Origin: Bradyrhizobium campsiandrae
GTDB taxonomy: Bacteria; Pseudomonadota; Alphaproteobacteria; Rhizobiales; Xanthobacteraceae
Assembly: GCF_014529705.1 (NCBI RefSeq)
Contig: NZ_JAANIH010000047.1
Location: 1 to 64,000, forward strand
Length of the DNA: 64,000 bases
Direction: 5' to 3'
Translations under genes and position numbers: made by a program
Shown here: positions 26,704 through 34,922 of the stretch, piece by piece
Layout: each line of letters begins with the position of its first letter
Position numbering within the stretch: the first letter of the stretch is position 1
Notes under the pieces: generated by a model
The model's database searches: none
What the model was told of the DNA's origin: nothing
Seen by the model: the letters and a program-made list of their open reading frames with translations, nothing else

Positions 26704-27927
26704 ATGAAAGCAATGGTTCAATTGAGTCGTATCGTGGTCGTGGCGGTCGCGCTTGGTATCGCGGGTCCCTCGGTCGCGGCTGAGATGTCCGACAATACGG
26801 TCAAAATCGGCGTGCTTGATGACATGAGTGGCCCCTATGCCGAGAATTCGGGTGCGGGGGACGTCCTTGCAGCAAAGATGGCGATCAAGGATTTTGGCGG
26901 CAACGTGTTGGGCGTCCCGATCAAGCTCGTTTCGGGAGATCTTCAGAACAAGACCGACGTTGGCATGGCGATCGCGCGCGAATGGTTCGACGTCGGCAAA
27001 GTCGATGCAATCTTCGGGCTCGGCAATTCATCGGTCGCGTTAGCCGTTCAGGGGCTGGCACGCGATAAAAACAGAATTACGGTGGCTACCGTGGCCGCGA
27101 CGTCCGAACTCACCGGGAAATCCTGCTCGCCGAACAGCGCGCACTGGGTCTACGACACCTATTCCTTGGCAAAAGGAGCGGTGAAGGCGGTCGTCGGTGC
27201 CGGTGGAAAGAATTGGTATTTCATCACGGCGGATTATGCATTCGGACACTCACTTGAGGCAAACGCGACGACATTTGTGAAATCGCTTGGTGGCACCGTT
27301 CTCGGGTCGGTCAGACACCCAACGGGCACCGCTGATTTTAGCTCCTTCCTGCTGCAAGCCCAGGCATCGAAGGCGCAGGTCATCGGCGTCGCCAATGCCG
27401 GCGCAGATACCGTCAATGCCATCAAGCAGGCCGCTGAATTCGGTATCGGTCTGCATGGTCAGAAGATGGTTGGCCTTCTGATGCAGGACACCGAAATCCA
27501 TGCGCTTGGGCTGAAGTCAGCGCAGGGGTTGCAGTTCGTAGAGGCCTTCAACTGGAATCAGAACGACGAAACCCGCGCTTTTTCCAAGCGCTTTTGGAAA
27601 GAGTACGGCCAGCCGCCCACCGAGGTGCAAGCGGGAATGTACAGCGCGGTCACGCACTATCTCAAGGCAATCAAGGCGGCGGGAACCGACGAAGCAAAGG
27701 CCGTGATGGCAGAAATGAAGTCACTGCCTATCAACGACTTCATGACGAAGAACGGCCATATCCGCGATGACGGTCGCGTCATTCGCGACATGTATTTGAT
27801 GGAGACGAAGACACCAGCAGAATCGAAAGGTGAGTGGGATCTTGTAAAGGTTGTCGCCACCATCCCGGGTAATGAAGCATTTCGGCCGCTGTCTGAAAGC
27901 GCTTGTCCGCTGGTTAAAGGCCACTAG
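26704..27927 (+). CDS. ABC transporter substrate-binding protein, LivK type
   Basis: A 407-residue periplasmic binding protein with a signal peptide (residues 1-25, ending GPSVAA), then SDNTVKIGVLDDMSGPYAEN, the start of the mature Peripla_BP_6 domain, with FITADYAFGHSLEANA in the middle. GGAGAGG before ATG 26704 gives a strong start. It ends the GntR-dehydrogenase-CoA-transferase operon and, like the protein at 9634, has no permease genes beside it. Members of this subgroup often bind aromatic or hydroaromatic acids, which would match the catabolic setting; the ligand is an inference. Confidence 0.88.
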   Translation: MKAMVQLSRIVVVAVALGIAGPSVAAEMSDNTVKIGVLDDMSGPYAENSGAGDVLAAKMAIKDFGGNVLGVPIKLVSGDLQNKTDVGMAIAREWFDVGKVDAIFGLGNSSVALAVQGLARDKNRITVATVAATSELTGKSCSPNSAHWVYDTYSLAKGAVKAVVGAGGKNWYFITADYAFGHSLEANATTFVKSLGGTVLGSVRHPTGTADFSSFLLQAQASKAQVIGVANAGADTVNAIKQAAEFGIGLHGQKMVGLLMQDTEIHALGLKSAQGLQFVEAFNWNQNDETRAFSKRFWKEYGQPPTEVQAGMYSAVTHYLKAIKAAGTDEAKAVMAEMKSLPINDFMTKNGHIRDDGRVIRDMYLMETKTPAESKGEWDLVKVVATIPGNEAFRPLSESACPLVKGH

Positions 27928-27965
27928 TCGACTTTGTTCATGGCGTTATCTCACGACGATCTGCG

Positions 27966-27989
27966 GCGGGCGCCTTGTATGTCGCCCGC
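27966..27989 (+). terminator. Possible stem-loop between convergent operons
   Basis: GCGGGCG at 27966-27972 pairs with CGCCCGC at 27983-27989 around a 10-base loop, 38 bp after the binding-protein stop and before the convergent dioxygenase operon. There is no T-run after it, so a rho-independent terminator is only possible. Confidence 0.4.
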
Positions 27990-28143
27990 TGGGTTGAGCT
28001 GACAATCTTGATAGCATGCGGCAGCTAACTCCCGACATTCTCCGCTCCGAGAGAGCGTCGCAGGCATTCACGTCATCAACGCAGGAGCAGTCACCGCGAG
28101 TGTGGACGCCCTCACGATAGTCCTTCCGTCGCGCCTTGATTTG

Positions 28144-29154
28144 CTAAGCGTCGATCTCGGCGGTCACGCTCGCCTCGACAAAGGCATCTGCAAAGAATTG
28201 CGCTTCCGGCAGATCGTGATGCGACGTGAATTCATGTTGCGCGGCGGATACCATCAGGGGATTGCCGCAGGCGTAGACATCAAAGGGTCCGAGACTGTTG
28301 TAGTCTTCGAGAACGGCATCGTGAACGAGACCGGTCCGTCCCCTCCATGATGACGGTGGTTCAGACAACACAGGCGTGAAAGAGAACCAGGGCAAGCGTT
28401 GGACCCATCGCGTCGGTAGATCGGAGAGATAGATATCTTCGCGCTTGCGCGCCCCCCAGTAGAGATGCACGGGGCGGCGATCGCCGGCGATGATCGCGGT
28501 CTGGATCATCGACTTGATGGGAGCAAATCCGGTGCCGCTCGCCAGCAAGATCACAGGCCGTTCCGTCGGGCGCAGGTGGAAGTCACCATACGGCGCTTCA
28601 ATTTGCACGGGATCGCCAGGTGACAGCTTCGCCAGCGTTCCGGTCGAGAATTTTCCCCCCGCCACGTGACGGATATGCAGTTCGGCAACGTCGTTGTCGC
28701 GCGTCGGATTGGCCATCGAAAAATTGCGGCGATCTCCATCCGTCATCAGGACCTGCAGATACTGGCCGGCCTTGAATGGCGCACGGAGGCCGATCGGAAA
28801 GCGCAAGTGCAGGATCGTGACACCAGGTGCCGGCTGGACCAGCCGATAAACCCGCGCCGTGATGGTCTTGCGCCGGAAGATATCGATGCGCTCGAAGCGC
28901 TTCGGGCCAATGGTCAGGTCGGCGCGTGGCTGGGCGCGGCACATCAACGCGGTACCGTCAGCGACGGTCCGCCGTCCACGGCCACGTTGTTCGACTTCAC
29001 CGTCGATCAGCCTCGCTTCGCAGGTGTTGCAAGCGCCCTTGCGGCATGACGACGGCATGGCGTAACCAGCCCGCTCTGCAGCATCGAGTATGAATTCGCG
29101 CGGCTCACAAGGAAACGTGACGTTGCTCTCGGCAACACGGATCGTGAATGTCAT
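28144..29154 (-). CDS. tphA1: Terephthalate dioxygenase reductase component (TphA1-like)
   Basis: A 336-residue NADH-dependent ferredoxin reductase. Residues 1-90 form a plant-type 2Fe-2S domain with Cys37, Cys42, Cys45 (SCRKGACNTCEARL) and Cys72 (ALMCRAQ). A flavin domain with RNFSMANP follows, then an NAD domain with LLASGTGFAPIKSM and VYACGNPLMV. It passes electrons from NADH to the Rieske oxygenase. The length equals that known for TphA1 of Comamonas. It is the last gene of the four-gene operon and overlaps the dehydrogenase gene by 4 bp (ATGA). Other ring-dihydroxylase reductases (benzoate, anthranilate) have the same domains, so the substrate rests on the gene order. Confidence 0.85.
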   Translation of the reverse strand: MTFTIRVAESNVTFPCEPREFILDAAERAGYAMPSSCRKGACNTCEARLIDGEVEQRGRGRRTVADGTALMCRAQPRADLTIGPKRFERIDIFRRKTITARVYRLVQPAPGVTILHLRFPIGLRAPFKAGQYLQVLMTDGDRRNFSMANPTRDNDVAELHIRHVAGGKFSTGTLAKLSPGDPVQIEAPYGDFHLRPTERPVILLASGTGFAPIKSMIQTAIIAGDRRPVHLYWGARKREDIYLSDLPTRWVQRLPWFSFTPVLSEPPSSWRGRTGLVHDAVLEDYNSLGPFDVYACGNPLMVSAAQHEFTSHHDLPEAQFFADAFVEASVTAEIDA

Positions 29155-30155
29155 GCCGCGCTCGCCGCTGCTGGTTGTGCAGGGACGTTGCCGATCAGGC
29201 GCAGCGTCCGCAGGACCGCCGCGGGATCCGCCTTGTTCTGGCCGGCGATATCGAACGCACTACCGTGGCCGACACTGGAAAACAGGACGCCGGCACCGAC
29301 CGAGAGTGCCGATGCCTCGCGGCCGGCCAGAAGCTTCACCGGAATATGTCCTTGATCGTGATAGATCGCGACGAACCCGTCGATATCCTTGCGCCCGAGG
29401 ATGATGTCGGCGCCGATCGGGCCTTCGACCGATAAGCCTGCGGCGCGCAATCTTTGCACGGCTGGAGTCGTGATCCGATCGTCATCGTCGCCGAACAGGC
29501 CGTTCTCTCCGGCGTGCGGATTGATACCGAAGATGCCGATCCGTGGATTCGCTACACCAAGCTGTCGCAACGTAGTGGCACAGGCCAGCCCGGCTTGCTC
29601 GATCAATTCAGGTGTCAGGCGCGCCAATGCGTGATGGATGCGTTCGTGCAGCGTGGCATGCAGGATGCGCAGGCCGCCGCCAATCAGCATCATGAACACC
29701 CTCTCTTCAGGCGTATGGGTGAGGCGTGCGATCAGGCCGGGATACCCCGAAAAAGGAATGCCGGCAGCGTTAACGGCGGTCTCGCTGTGCGGACAACCGA
29801 CGATGGCATGCGCTTGTCCGCTGCGAATTAGGCCAATCGCTGCGTCAACATAGGCAACGGTTGCGCGGCCCGCATCGGCGTCAACCTGTCCGGGGCGGAA
29901 GCGGTTGGAAGGGAGTGCAGCAACCGGATGCAGCAGAATGCTTCCATCGCTGGAGGGCTGGCCGGTGAAGCTTTGGAATAGGACATCGGGTGCACAAAGG
30001 CCGCCATAGTGACGGATGATATGTTCGTCTCCGATCAGGATCACGCGCAAGTCTTCGCTGTTGCGCATAGCGACCGCCGCCTTGACCGCGATTTCCGGGC
30101 CGATTCCATTGGGATCGCCGATCGTCAATGCGATCGTTTTTGCGCCATGCTTCAT
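29151..30155 (-). CDS. tphB: PdxA-family cis-diol dehydrogenase (TphB-like)
   Basis: A 334-residue PdxA-family protein: TIGDPNGIGPEIAVKA at the start, metal-binding His in LHATLHERIHHAL, GINPHAGENGLFG, IYHDQGHIPVKLLAG and SVGHGSAFDIAG. All key PdxA blocks are present. In vitamin B6 synthesis PdxA acts on 4-phosphohydroxythreonine, but the same fold serves as TphB, which oxidises and decarboxylates the terephthalate cis-dihydrodiol to protocatechuate. Its place between the small oxygenase subunit and the reductase, with 4-bp overlaps on both sides, favours the TphB role. It is slightly longer than the Comamonas protein (about 315). Confidence 0.83.
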   Translation of the reverse strand: MKHGAKTIALTIGDPNGIGPEIAVKAAVAMRNSEDLRVILIGDEHIIRHYGGLCAPDVLFQSFTGQPSSDGSILLHPVAALPSNRFRPGQVDADAGRATVAYVDAAIGLIRSGQAHAIVGCPHSETAVNAAGIPFSGYPGLIARLTHTPEERVFMMLIGGGLRILHATLHERIHHALARLTPELIEQAGLACATTLRQLGVANPRIGIFGINPHAGENGLFGDDDDRITTPAVQRLRAAGLSVEGPIGADIILGRKDIDGFVAIYHDQGHIPVKLLAGREASALSVGAGVLFSSVGHGSAFDIAGQNKADPAAVLRTLRLIGNVPAQPAAASAA

Positions 30156-30619
30156 AGTGGCAGCGCCAGCAGGGTATCGAAGCGTGAGCTGTCGCAGACG
30201 ACGATGCGCTCGTGAAGCTTAAGGTCACGCTCTCCCATTGTGTATGCATCGAGATACTGTCCTGTCGCATAAACATCCGTCGTTCCGTCGCGCATGATAC
30301 GGACAACGAAGAATGAGGTCTCGCAGCGCACCTCGTCCGTTTGCTCGGATACGATCCAGGGTTGGCCGAGGAAATGGCGATAGGCGTGACGCTCGTAGAT
30401 GTTGGCTTCCCGCAGCGAGGCGATGCGGTCGCGGAGCATGCCTTTGGAGTTGGCGAAAATGACTCCGGCTTCAAGCCCACGGCTGTGATTGTCAGCGGTG
30501 GTGATCTTGTAGAGGCAATTGTCTTCGAAAAAGTCCGGCCATGCTTCAATCTGACCGTTGTCGATGCAGCGGACATAGGCGTTTTGGGCACGGGCGATCA
30601 ATGCAACGATATCGGTCAC
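30152..30619 (-). CDS. tphA3: Ring-hydroxylating dioxygenase small subunit (TphA3-like)
   Basis: A 155-residue protein with the NTF2-like fold of dioxygenase beta subunits: an N-terminal helix, FFEDNCLYKITTADN, LREANIYERHAYRHFLG and a SFFVVRIMRDG strand. It has no cofactor; it supports the large subunit in an alpha3beta3 complex. It starts with GTG 30619, supported by AAGGAAAG upstream, 13 bp after the large-subunit stop, and overlaps the next gene by 4 bp. The length matches TphA3 (about 154). Confidence 0.85.
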   Translation of the reverse strand: MTDIVALIARAQNAYVRCIDNGQIEAWPDFFEDNCLYKITTADNHSRGLEAGVIFANSKGMLRDRIASLREANIYERHAYRHFLGQPWIVSEQTDEVRCETSFFVVRIMRDGTTDVYATGQYLDAYTMGERDLKLHERIVVCDSSRFDTLLALPL

Positions 30620-30632
30620 GGCGGCGCTTTCC

Positions 30633-31892
30633 TTATAAGCTCATCTGATTGCGATAGGCTTTCCAGAAGCCGCGAACGGAAGCCTCGGTCACGCGGCTTT
30701 CGCTGCTGTCGGTGCTCGCTCCACCCATCTCGATTACGGCTTTCTCGCCATCGGCACCGGCAATACCGCGCTGGACGAAGCCGCCGACACAGCCGTCTTC
30801 CATTGAGATGTAGCCTGCCGGCCCGACGAGGTTTGCCTGCTTAAGCCTCGTCAAGCGCTGCTCGGGTGTGTCCTCGGCAAATCCCAAAAGGGTCCAGTGC
30901 AAATCGGTGCGGTTGACTCCGCGCGGCACGATCTGGCGCACCGCGATGGCATTCTGGATCTGCTGCAGCACGAAGGTCGGAAATACCGACAGGATTTGCA
31001 GCGTCACGTTGTCGGGGAATTCCTTGAAACTCTGCAGCAGCGAGGGGTCGGCGAGACTGAATTCGCTGTCTGAGCGGATATTCTGCTCGGCATATTCGTT
31101 GTCTTGTTCTGCCGTTGCATTCACGGCGGAAAAACTGACGTGATGTCCACCGGTGGGGTCGACGATAATACCGCCCGTTTGCGAGAGGCGGTTCAATTCG
31201 AAGGTGGTGAAGAACAGATGAAGGATGCTCGCGTGGTAGGAGTCCTTCACGTTCTCCACATAAAGTTTCCAGTTGTTGGGCAGCGACTGGGTGTAGCGGC
31301 CGAGCACCGCGGGCGTGCGGCCTCCCAGTACGCGGCCGATTCGTGAATGGATCTCCTCACCGAGATGCTCCTCAAGCGGCGGTACGTCATTCGAGAAGCT
31401 GCCGAACACTAGGCCGAAAGCTTCGGCGAGCCGCAGCTTGCGCGGGTTGTGATGCTCCATGCAGAAAGACGGTGACATGCCGCCTTTGCCCTTGATGCCA
31501 TCCTTGAATGCGACCTCCTTGAGGTTGCCCTGCCGGTCATAACTCCAGGCGTGATAGACGCAGGTAAAAGCCTTCGTGTTGCCGCGCTCTTCGAGCGCGA
31601 TCAGCGCGCCGCGGTGCGCGCAGCGATTTTCAAAAGCGTAAAGTTCGCCATCGGAATCACGGGCCACGATCACCGGAGTATCTCCGATAAAGGTCGTGAT
31701 GAAATCGCCGGTATTTTTCACCTCGACCGCGAGGCAAAGGAAATTCCATGAAGGGCCTTGAAAGATTCGCTTCTGCTCGGCTGCGTAGATCGCGCGATCC
31801 TGGAAGACCCAATACGGCACACGGGTCACGCCGTCCGTAGGCCAGGCTGGGAAGCCCGCTTCAATGGCGGTGCGCGCGACTTGATCGAGCAT
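30633..31892 (-). CDS. tphA2: Rieske dioxygenase large subunit (TphA2-like)
   Basis: A 419-residue oxygenase. The Rieske 2Fe-2S ligands are Cys91, His93 (NRCAHRGAL) and Cys111, His114 (CVYHAW). The mononuclear iron site is seen in ENVKDSYHASILH, with His220 and His225 and bridging Asp217. With the reductase and small subunit it would add both atoms of O2 to an aromatic acid. Start ATG 31892 follows a long GGGGGGAGG; a longer frame to 31970 crosses the operator. First gene of the operon in the order large, small, PdxA, reductase, exactly that of tphA2A3BA1. Terephthalate is the best guess; another para- or meta-carboxylated benzene is possible. Confidence 0.87.
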   Translation of the reverse strand: MLDQVARTAIEAGFPAWPTDGVTRVPYWVFQDRAIYAAEQKRIFQGPSWNFLCLAVEVKNTGDFITTFIGDTPVIVARDSDGELYAFENRCAHRGALIALEERGNTKAFTCVYHAWSYDRQGNLKEVAFKDGIKGKGGMSPSFCMEHHNPRKLRLAEAFGLVFGSFSNDVPPLEEHLGEEIHSRIGRVLGGRTPAVLGRYTQSLPNNWKLYVENVKDSYHASILHLFFTTFELNRLSQTGGIIVDPTGGHHVSFSAVNATAEQDNEYAEQNIRSDSEFSLADPSLLQSFKEFPDNVTLQILSVFPTFVLQQIQNAIAVRQIVPRGVNRTDLHWTLLGFAEDTPEQRLTRLKQANLVGPAGYISMEDGCVGGFVQRGIAGADGEKAVIEMGGASTDSSESRVTEASVRGFWKAYRNQMSL

Positions 31893-31943
31893 GAGACCTC
31901 CCCCCTTGTATGGAAGGCAATAGTTCTTGACGATGAGTTCAGT

Positions 31944-31962
31944 TTGTTCGAATATCGAACAA
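31944..31962. promoter_or_regulatory. Palindromic operator between the dioxygenase operon and its IclR regulator
   Basis: TTGTTCGA-ATA-TCGAACAA is a perfect 8-3-8 inverted repeat in the 113-bp gap between divergent starts at 31892 and 32006. Size and symmetry fit an IclR-family site (compare those of PcaU/PobR-type activators). No clear -35/-10 pair can be read with confidence. Confidence 0.7.
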
Positions 31963-32005
31963 GCGTTCAAGTTAAAGAATTGCTCTCAATAACCGGGTTG
32001 TCAAT

Positions 32006-32836
32006 ATGACGGACGGTGCGTCGTCTTCCTCAACGCGGGATCAACGTTTGCCGGAGGGCATGGGAGGGCTCGCGAAGGGACTCGCTATCATTGAGGCTTT
32101 CTCGCCGCATCGCACACGCATGACCGTATCGGATGCTGCGTCGGCGTCGGGCACCACGCGTGCGTCGGCGCGCCGTTGCCTCCTGACTCTGACTGAACTC
32201 GGCTATCTCGACTTCGACGGAAAGTACTTTCGGCCGCAGCCGCGGTTGCTGGCACTCAGTTCAGCTTATTCGGGTCCACGGTCATTGCCGCAATTGGCGC
32301 AGCCTTTTCTCAAGGCTGCCCGAGACGAGTTGCACGAGTCAGTTTCGCTGGCCGTGCTGAGTGGAGATAAGGGACTATTCGTCGCACGATCAGAAGCCGA
32401 GCGGCTGGTCACGACAGGTATATCACTCGGCACGAGGATCGATCTCTATTGTTCGGCAACCGGGCGCGTACTGCTGTCGGCCTGGGATGATGAACGTCTT
32501 GCGGCCTATTTCGACCGGATCAAGCCCGACGTGCGCACGCGACATTCGATCGTCAAGAAGGCCGCTCTGCGTGAGGTCGTGAAGAATGTCCAGAAATTGG
32601 GTTACGCGACAATCGATCAGGAGTTGGAGATGGGCCTGCGATCAATTGCCGTTCCGGTTGTGGACGAGCGCGGTAACGTTGTAGCCGCCATGAGCGCAAG
32701 TACCTCCACCGCCCGCGTCTCAACAGTGCAAATGATCAATTCCTTTCTCCTCGTCCTGAAGGCAAACGCCGCGGGCCTCGGGCGCTTAACGGCGTCATTG
32801 ATCACGAATCGCGACGACCGTGTGGATTTAGCCTAA
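32006..32836 (+). CDS. tphR: IclR-family regulator (TphR-like)
   Basis: A 276-residue regulator transcribed away from the dioxygenase operon. The winged helix covers about 20-80 (GLAKGLAIIEAFSPHRTRMT, GTTRASARRCLLTLTELGYL); the effector domain has TGISLGTRIDLYCSATGRVL and a MGLRSIAVPVVDERGNVVAAM segment as in PcaR/PobR-type IclR proteins. In Comamonas TphR activates the tph genes with terephthalate. The 3' end overlaps the convergent etfA gene by 9 bp. The start at 32006 has no strong ribosome site; Met20 (MGGLAKGL) is an alternative. Confidence 0.82.
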   Translation: MTDGASSSSTRDQRLPEGMGGLAKGLAIIEAFSPHRTRMTVSDAASASGTTRASARRCLLTLTELGYLDFDGKYFRPQPRLLALSSAYSGPRSLPQLAQPFLKAARDELHESVSLAVLSGDKGLFVARSEAERLVTTGISLGTRIDLYCSATGRVLLSAWDDERLAAYFDRIKPDVRTRHSIVKKAALREVVKNVQKLGYATIDQELEMGLRSIAVPVVDERGNVVAAMSASTSTARVSTVQMINSFLLVLKANAAGLGRLTASLITNRDDRVDLA

Positions 32837-33763
32837 CTTCGCGGTCAGTTCGGGCACCGCCTGATAGAGGTCCGCTACCAGACCGAAATCAGCCACCTGG
32901 AAGATCGGCGCGTCCTCGTCCTTGTTGATCGCGACGATTACTTTGGAGTCCTTCATGCCGGCGAGATGCTGGATCGCGCCGGAGATGCCGATGGCGATGT
33001 AAAGCTCCGGCGCCACCACCTTGCCGGTCTGTCCGACCTGCCAGTCGTTCGGCGCATAGCCCGCGTCCACCGCGGCGCGCGAGGCGCCAACGCCGGCGCC
33101 GAGCTTGTCGGCCAGCGGTTCGATATACTTGGTGAAGTTCTCGCGGCTCTGCATGGCGCGGCCGCCGGAAACGATGATCTTGGCCGAGGTCAGTTCGGGG
33201 CGGTCGCTCTTGGCGACTTCCTCGCCGACAAAGGTCGAGAGGCCCGGATCGGCTGCCGCCGCGGCGCTCTCCACCGGCGCGCTACCGCCCTCGGCCGCCG
33301 CGGCGAAGGTCGAGGTGCGTACGGTAATGACCTTCTTGGCGTCCTTTGACTTGACGGTCTGGATGGCGTTGCCGGCATAGATCGGCCGCTCGAAGGTGTC
33401 GGGCGCGACCACCTTGATGATCTCGGAAACCTGCATGACGTCGAGAAGCGCTGCGACGCGCGGCATTACGTTCTTGAAGCGCGAGGTCGCGGGCGCGACG
33501 AAGGCATCGTAGTTGGGCGCGAGCGAGACGATCAGAGCGGCGAGCGGCTCGGCAAGATCATGCGAATAGGCCTCGCCTTCGGCGAGCAGCACCTTCTTGA
33601 CCCCGTTGAGCTTGGCGGCGGCATCGGCTGCGCCCTTGGCACTGGCACCGCCAGCGACCAGCACATGCACGTCGCCGCCGAGCTGGGCGGCCGCGGTCAG
33701 CGCCTTGTTGGTGGCGTCCTTGAGGACACCGGCTTCGTGTTCGGCAATGAGTAGCGTAGTCAT
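32828..33763 (-). CDS. etfA: Electron transfer flavoprotein alpha subunit
   Basis: A 311-residue EtfA/FixB protein: N-terminal alpha/beta domain (MTTLLIAEHEAGVL, HVLVAGGASAKGAADAA), then the FAD-binding C-terminal domain with RPELTSAKIIVSGGRAM, GVGASRAAVDAGYAPND, QVGQTGKVVAPELYIA and SGAIQHLAGMKDSKVIVAIN. With EtfB it takes electrons from acyl-CoA dehydrogenases to the quinone pool. The gene overlaps the etfB stop by 1 bp. Several dehydrogenases in this window would need it, though it looks like a housekeeping copy. Confidence 0.95.
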   Translation of the reverse strand: MTTLLIAEHEAGVLKDATNKALTAAAQLGGDVHVLVAGGASAKGAADAAAKLNGVKKVLLAEGEAYSHDLAEPLAALIVSLAPNYDAFVAPATSRFKNVMPRVAALLDVMQVSEIIKVVAPDTFERPIYAGNAIQTVKSKDAKKVITVRTSTFAAAAEGGSAPVESAAAAADPGLSTFVGEEVAKSDRPELTSAKIIVSGGRAMQSRENFTKYIEPLADKLGAGVGASRAAVDAGYAPNDWQVGQTGKVVAPELYIAIGISGAIQHLAGMKDSKVIVAINKDEDAPIFQVADFGLVADLYQAVPELTAKLG

Positions 33764-34512
33764 CAGAGAACCCCGGCTTCGATCTTCAGCTTGGAGACGA
33801 GTTCGGCGACGTCCTTTACCTTGACGCCTGCCTTGCGGCCCGCCGGTTCGGTAGTCTTGAGAACTTCGAGATGCGGCGTGAGGTCGACGCCGTAATCGGC
33901 GGCAGCCTTCTCATCGATCGACTTCTTCTTCGCCTTCATGATGTTGGGCAGCGAGGCATAGCGCGGCTCGTTGAGGCGCAGGTCCGTGGTGACGATCGCC
34001 GGGCCCTTGAGCTTGACGGTTTGCAAGCCGCCATCGACTTCGCGCGTGACCTTGAAGTCAGAGCCGTCGACCTCGAGCTTGGAGGCGAAGGTCGCCTGCG
34101 ACCAGCCGAGCAGCGCGGCCAGCATCTGGCCGGTCTGGTTGGAGTCATCGTCGATCGCCTGCTTGCCGAGAATGACAAGCCCCGGCTTCTCCGCATCGAC
34201 CACCGCCTTCAGGATCTTGGCGACCGCGAGCGGCTCCACATTGCCGTCGGCCTTCACCAGGAAGCCGCGGTCGGCGCCCATGGCCAGGCCCGTGCGGATG
34301 GTTTCGGAGGCCTGCTGCGGTCCGATCGAGACCACCACCACTTCGGTTGCCTTGCCGGCCTCTTTCAGGCGCAGGGCCTCCTCGACGGCGATTTCGTCGA
34401 ACGGATTCATCGACATCTTGACGTTGGCGAGTTCGACGCCCGATCCGTCACTCTTGACGCGGACCTTGACGTTGTAGTCGACGACCCGCTTTACCGGCAC
34501 AAGAACCTTCAT
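33763..34512 (-). CDS. etfB: Electron transfer flavoprotein beta subunit
   Basis: A 249-residue EtfB/FixA protein: MKVLVPVKRVVDYNVKVRV, MNPFDEIAVEEALRLKEAG (the AMP-binding subunit), GKQAIDDDSNQTGQMLAALL and the recognition loop around LRLNEPRYASLPNIMKAKKK near 195-215, which contacts partner dehydrogenases. Co-transcribed with etfA. A truncated acyl-CoA dehydrogenase gene lies 35 bp upstream on the same strand. Confidence 0.95.
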   Translation of the reverse strand: MKVLVPVKRVVDYNVKVRVKSDGSGVELANVKMSMNPFDEIAVEEALRLKEAGKATEVVVVSIGPQQASETIRTGLAMGADRGFLVKADGNVEPLAVAKILKAVVDAEKPGLVILGKQAIDDDSNQTGQMLAALLGWSQATFASKLEVDGSDFKVTREVDGGLQTVKLKGPAIVTTDLRLNEPRYASLPNIMKAKKKSIDEKAAADYGVDLTPHLEVLKTTEPAGRKAGVKVKDVAELVSKLKIEAGVL

Positions 34513-34547
34513 CGATCCTCCTTCCTCCCGTTGCCGAACTGCAACGT

Positions 34548-34922
34548 TTACTTCCTGACACCACCGATGGACATTAGTTCACGGGCTATAACAAGACGCT
34601 GAATGTCCGACGCGCCCTCGTAGATGCGAAGGACGCGTGCGTCGCGAAAAAGACGCTCCGCCGCATGTTCCGCCACATAGCCCGACCCGCCGTGGATCTG
34701 AACCGTTCGGTCAACCGCTCGGCCACACATTTCCGTGGCAAACAGCTTGCAACAGGACGACTGTAATGTGATGTCCTGTCCATTGTCATGAAGCCGCGCC
34801 GCGTCGAGCACCATGCATTCGGCCGCGTACAATTCGCTTTGCGTGTCCGCAATCATACTCTTCACCATCTGGAAGTTGGCTAAGGGCTCCCCGAATTGCT
34901 TGCGCACCTGCGCATATGTTAT
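34548..34922 (-). pseudogene. Acyl-CoA dehydrogenase, C-terminal fragment
   Basis: The last ~120 residues of an acyl-CoA dehydrogenase: YAQVRKQFGEPLANFQMV, SCCKLFATEMCGRAVDRTVQ, IHGGSGYVAEHAAERLFRDA and the catalytic RIYEGASDIQRLV. The N-terminal and flavin domains are missing: directly upstream, at about 34922, the sequence switches to a binding-protein gene. A GTG at 34907 could start a short protein but it could not bind flavin. It lies just upstream of etfB. Confidence 0.88.

Noticed and set aside
28102..28350. A short plus-strand frame at the end of the binding-protein operon
   Set aside because: It is antisense to the reductase C-terminus and has no start signal or domain.
29151..30155. 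Annotation of the PdxA-family gene as vitamin B6 synthesis pdxA
   Set aside because: Gene order inside a ring-dioxygenase operon and 4-bp overlaps on both sides favour a TphB-type diol dehydrogenase; vitamin B6 role is not excluded by sequence alone.
33871..34602. A 243-codon plus-strand frame opposite etfB
   Set aside because: etfB is unmistakable on the minus strand; the other is a mirror frame rich in Asp, Leu and Arg.
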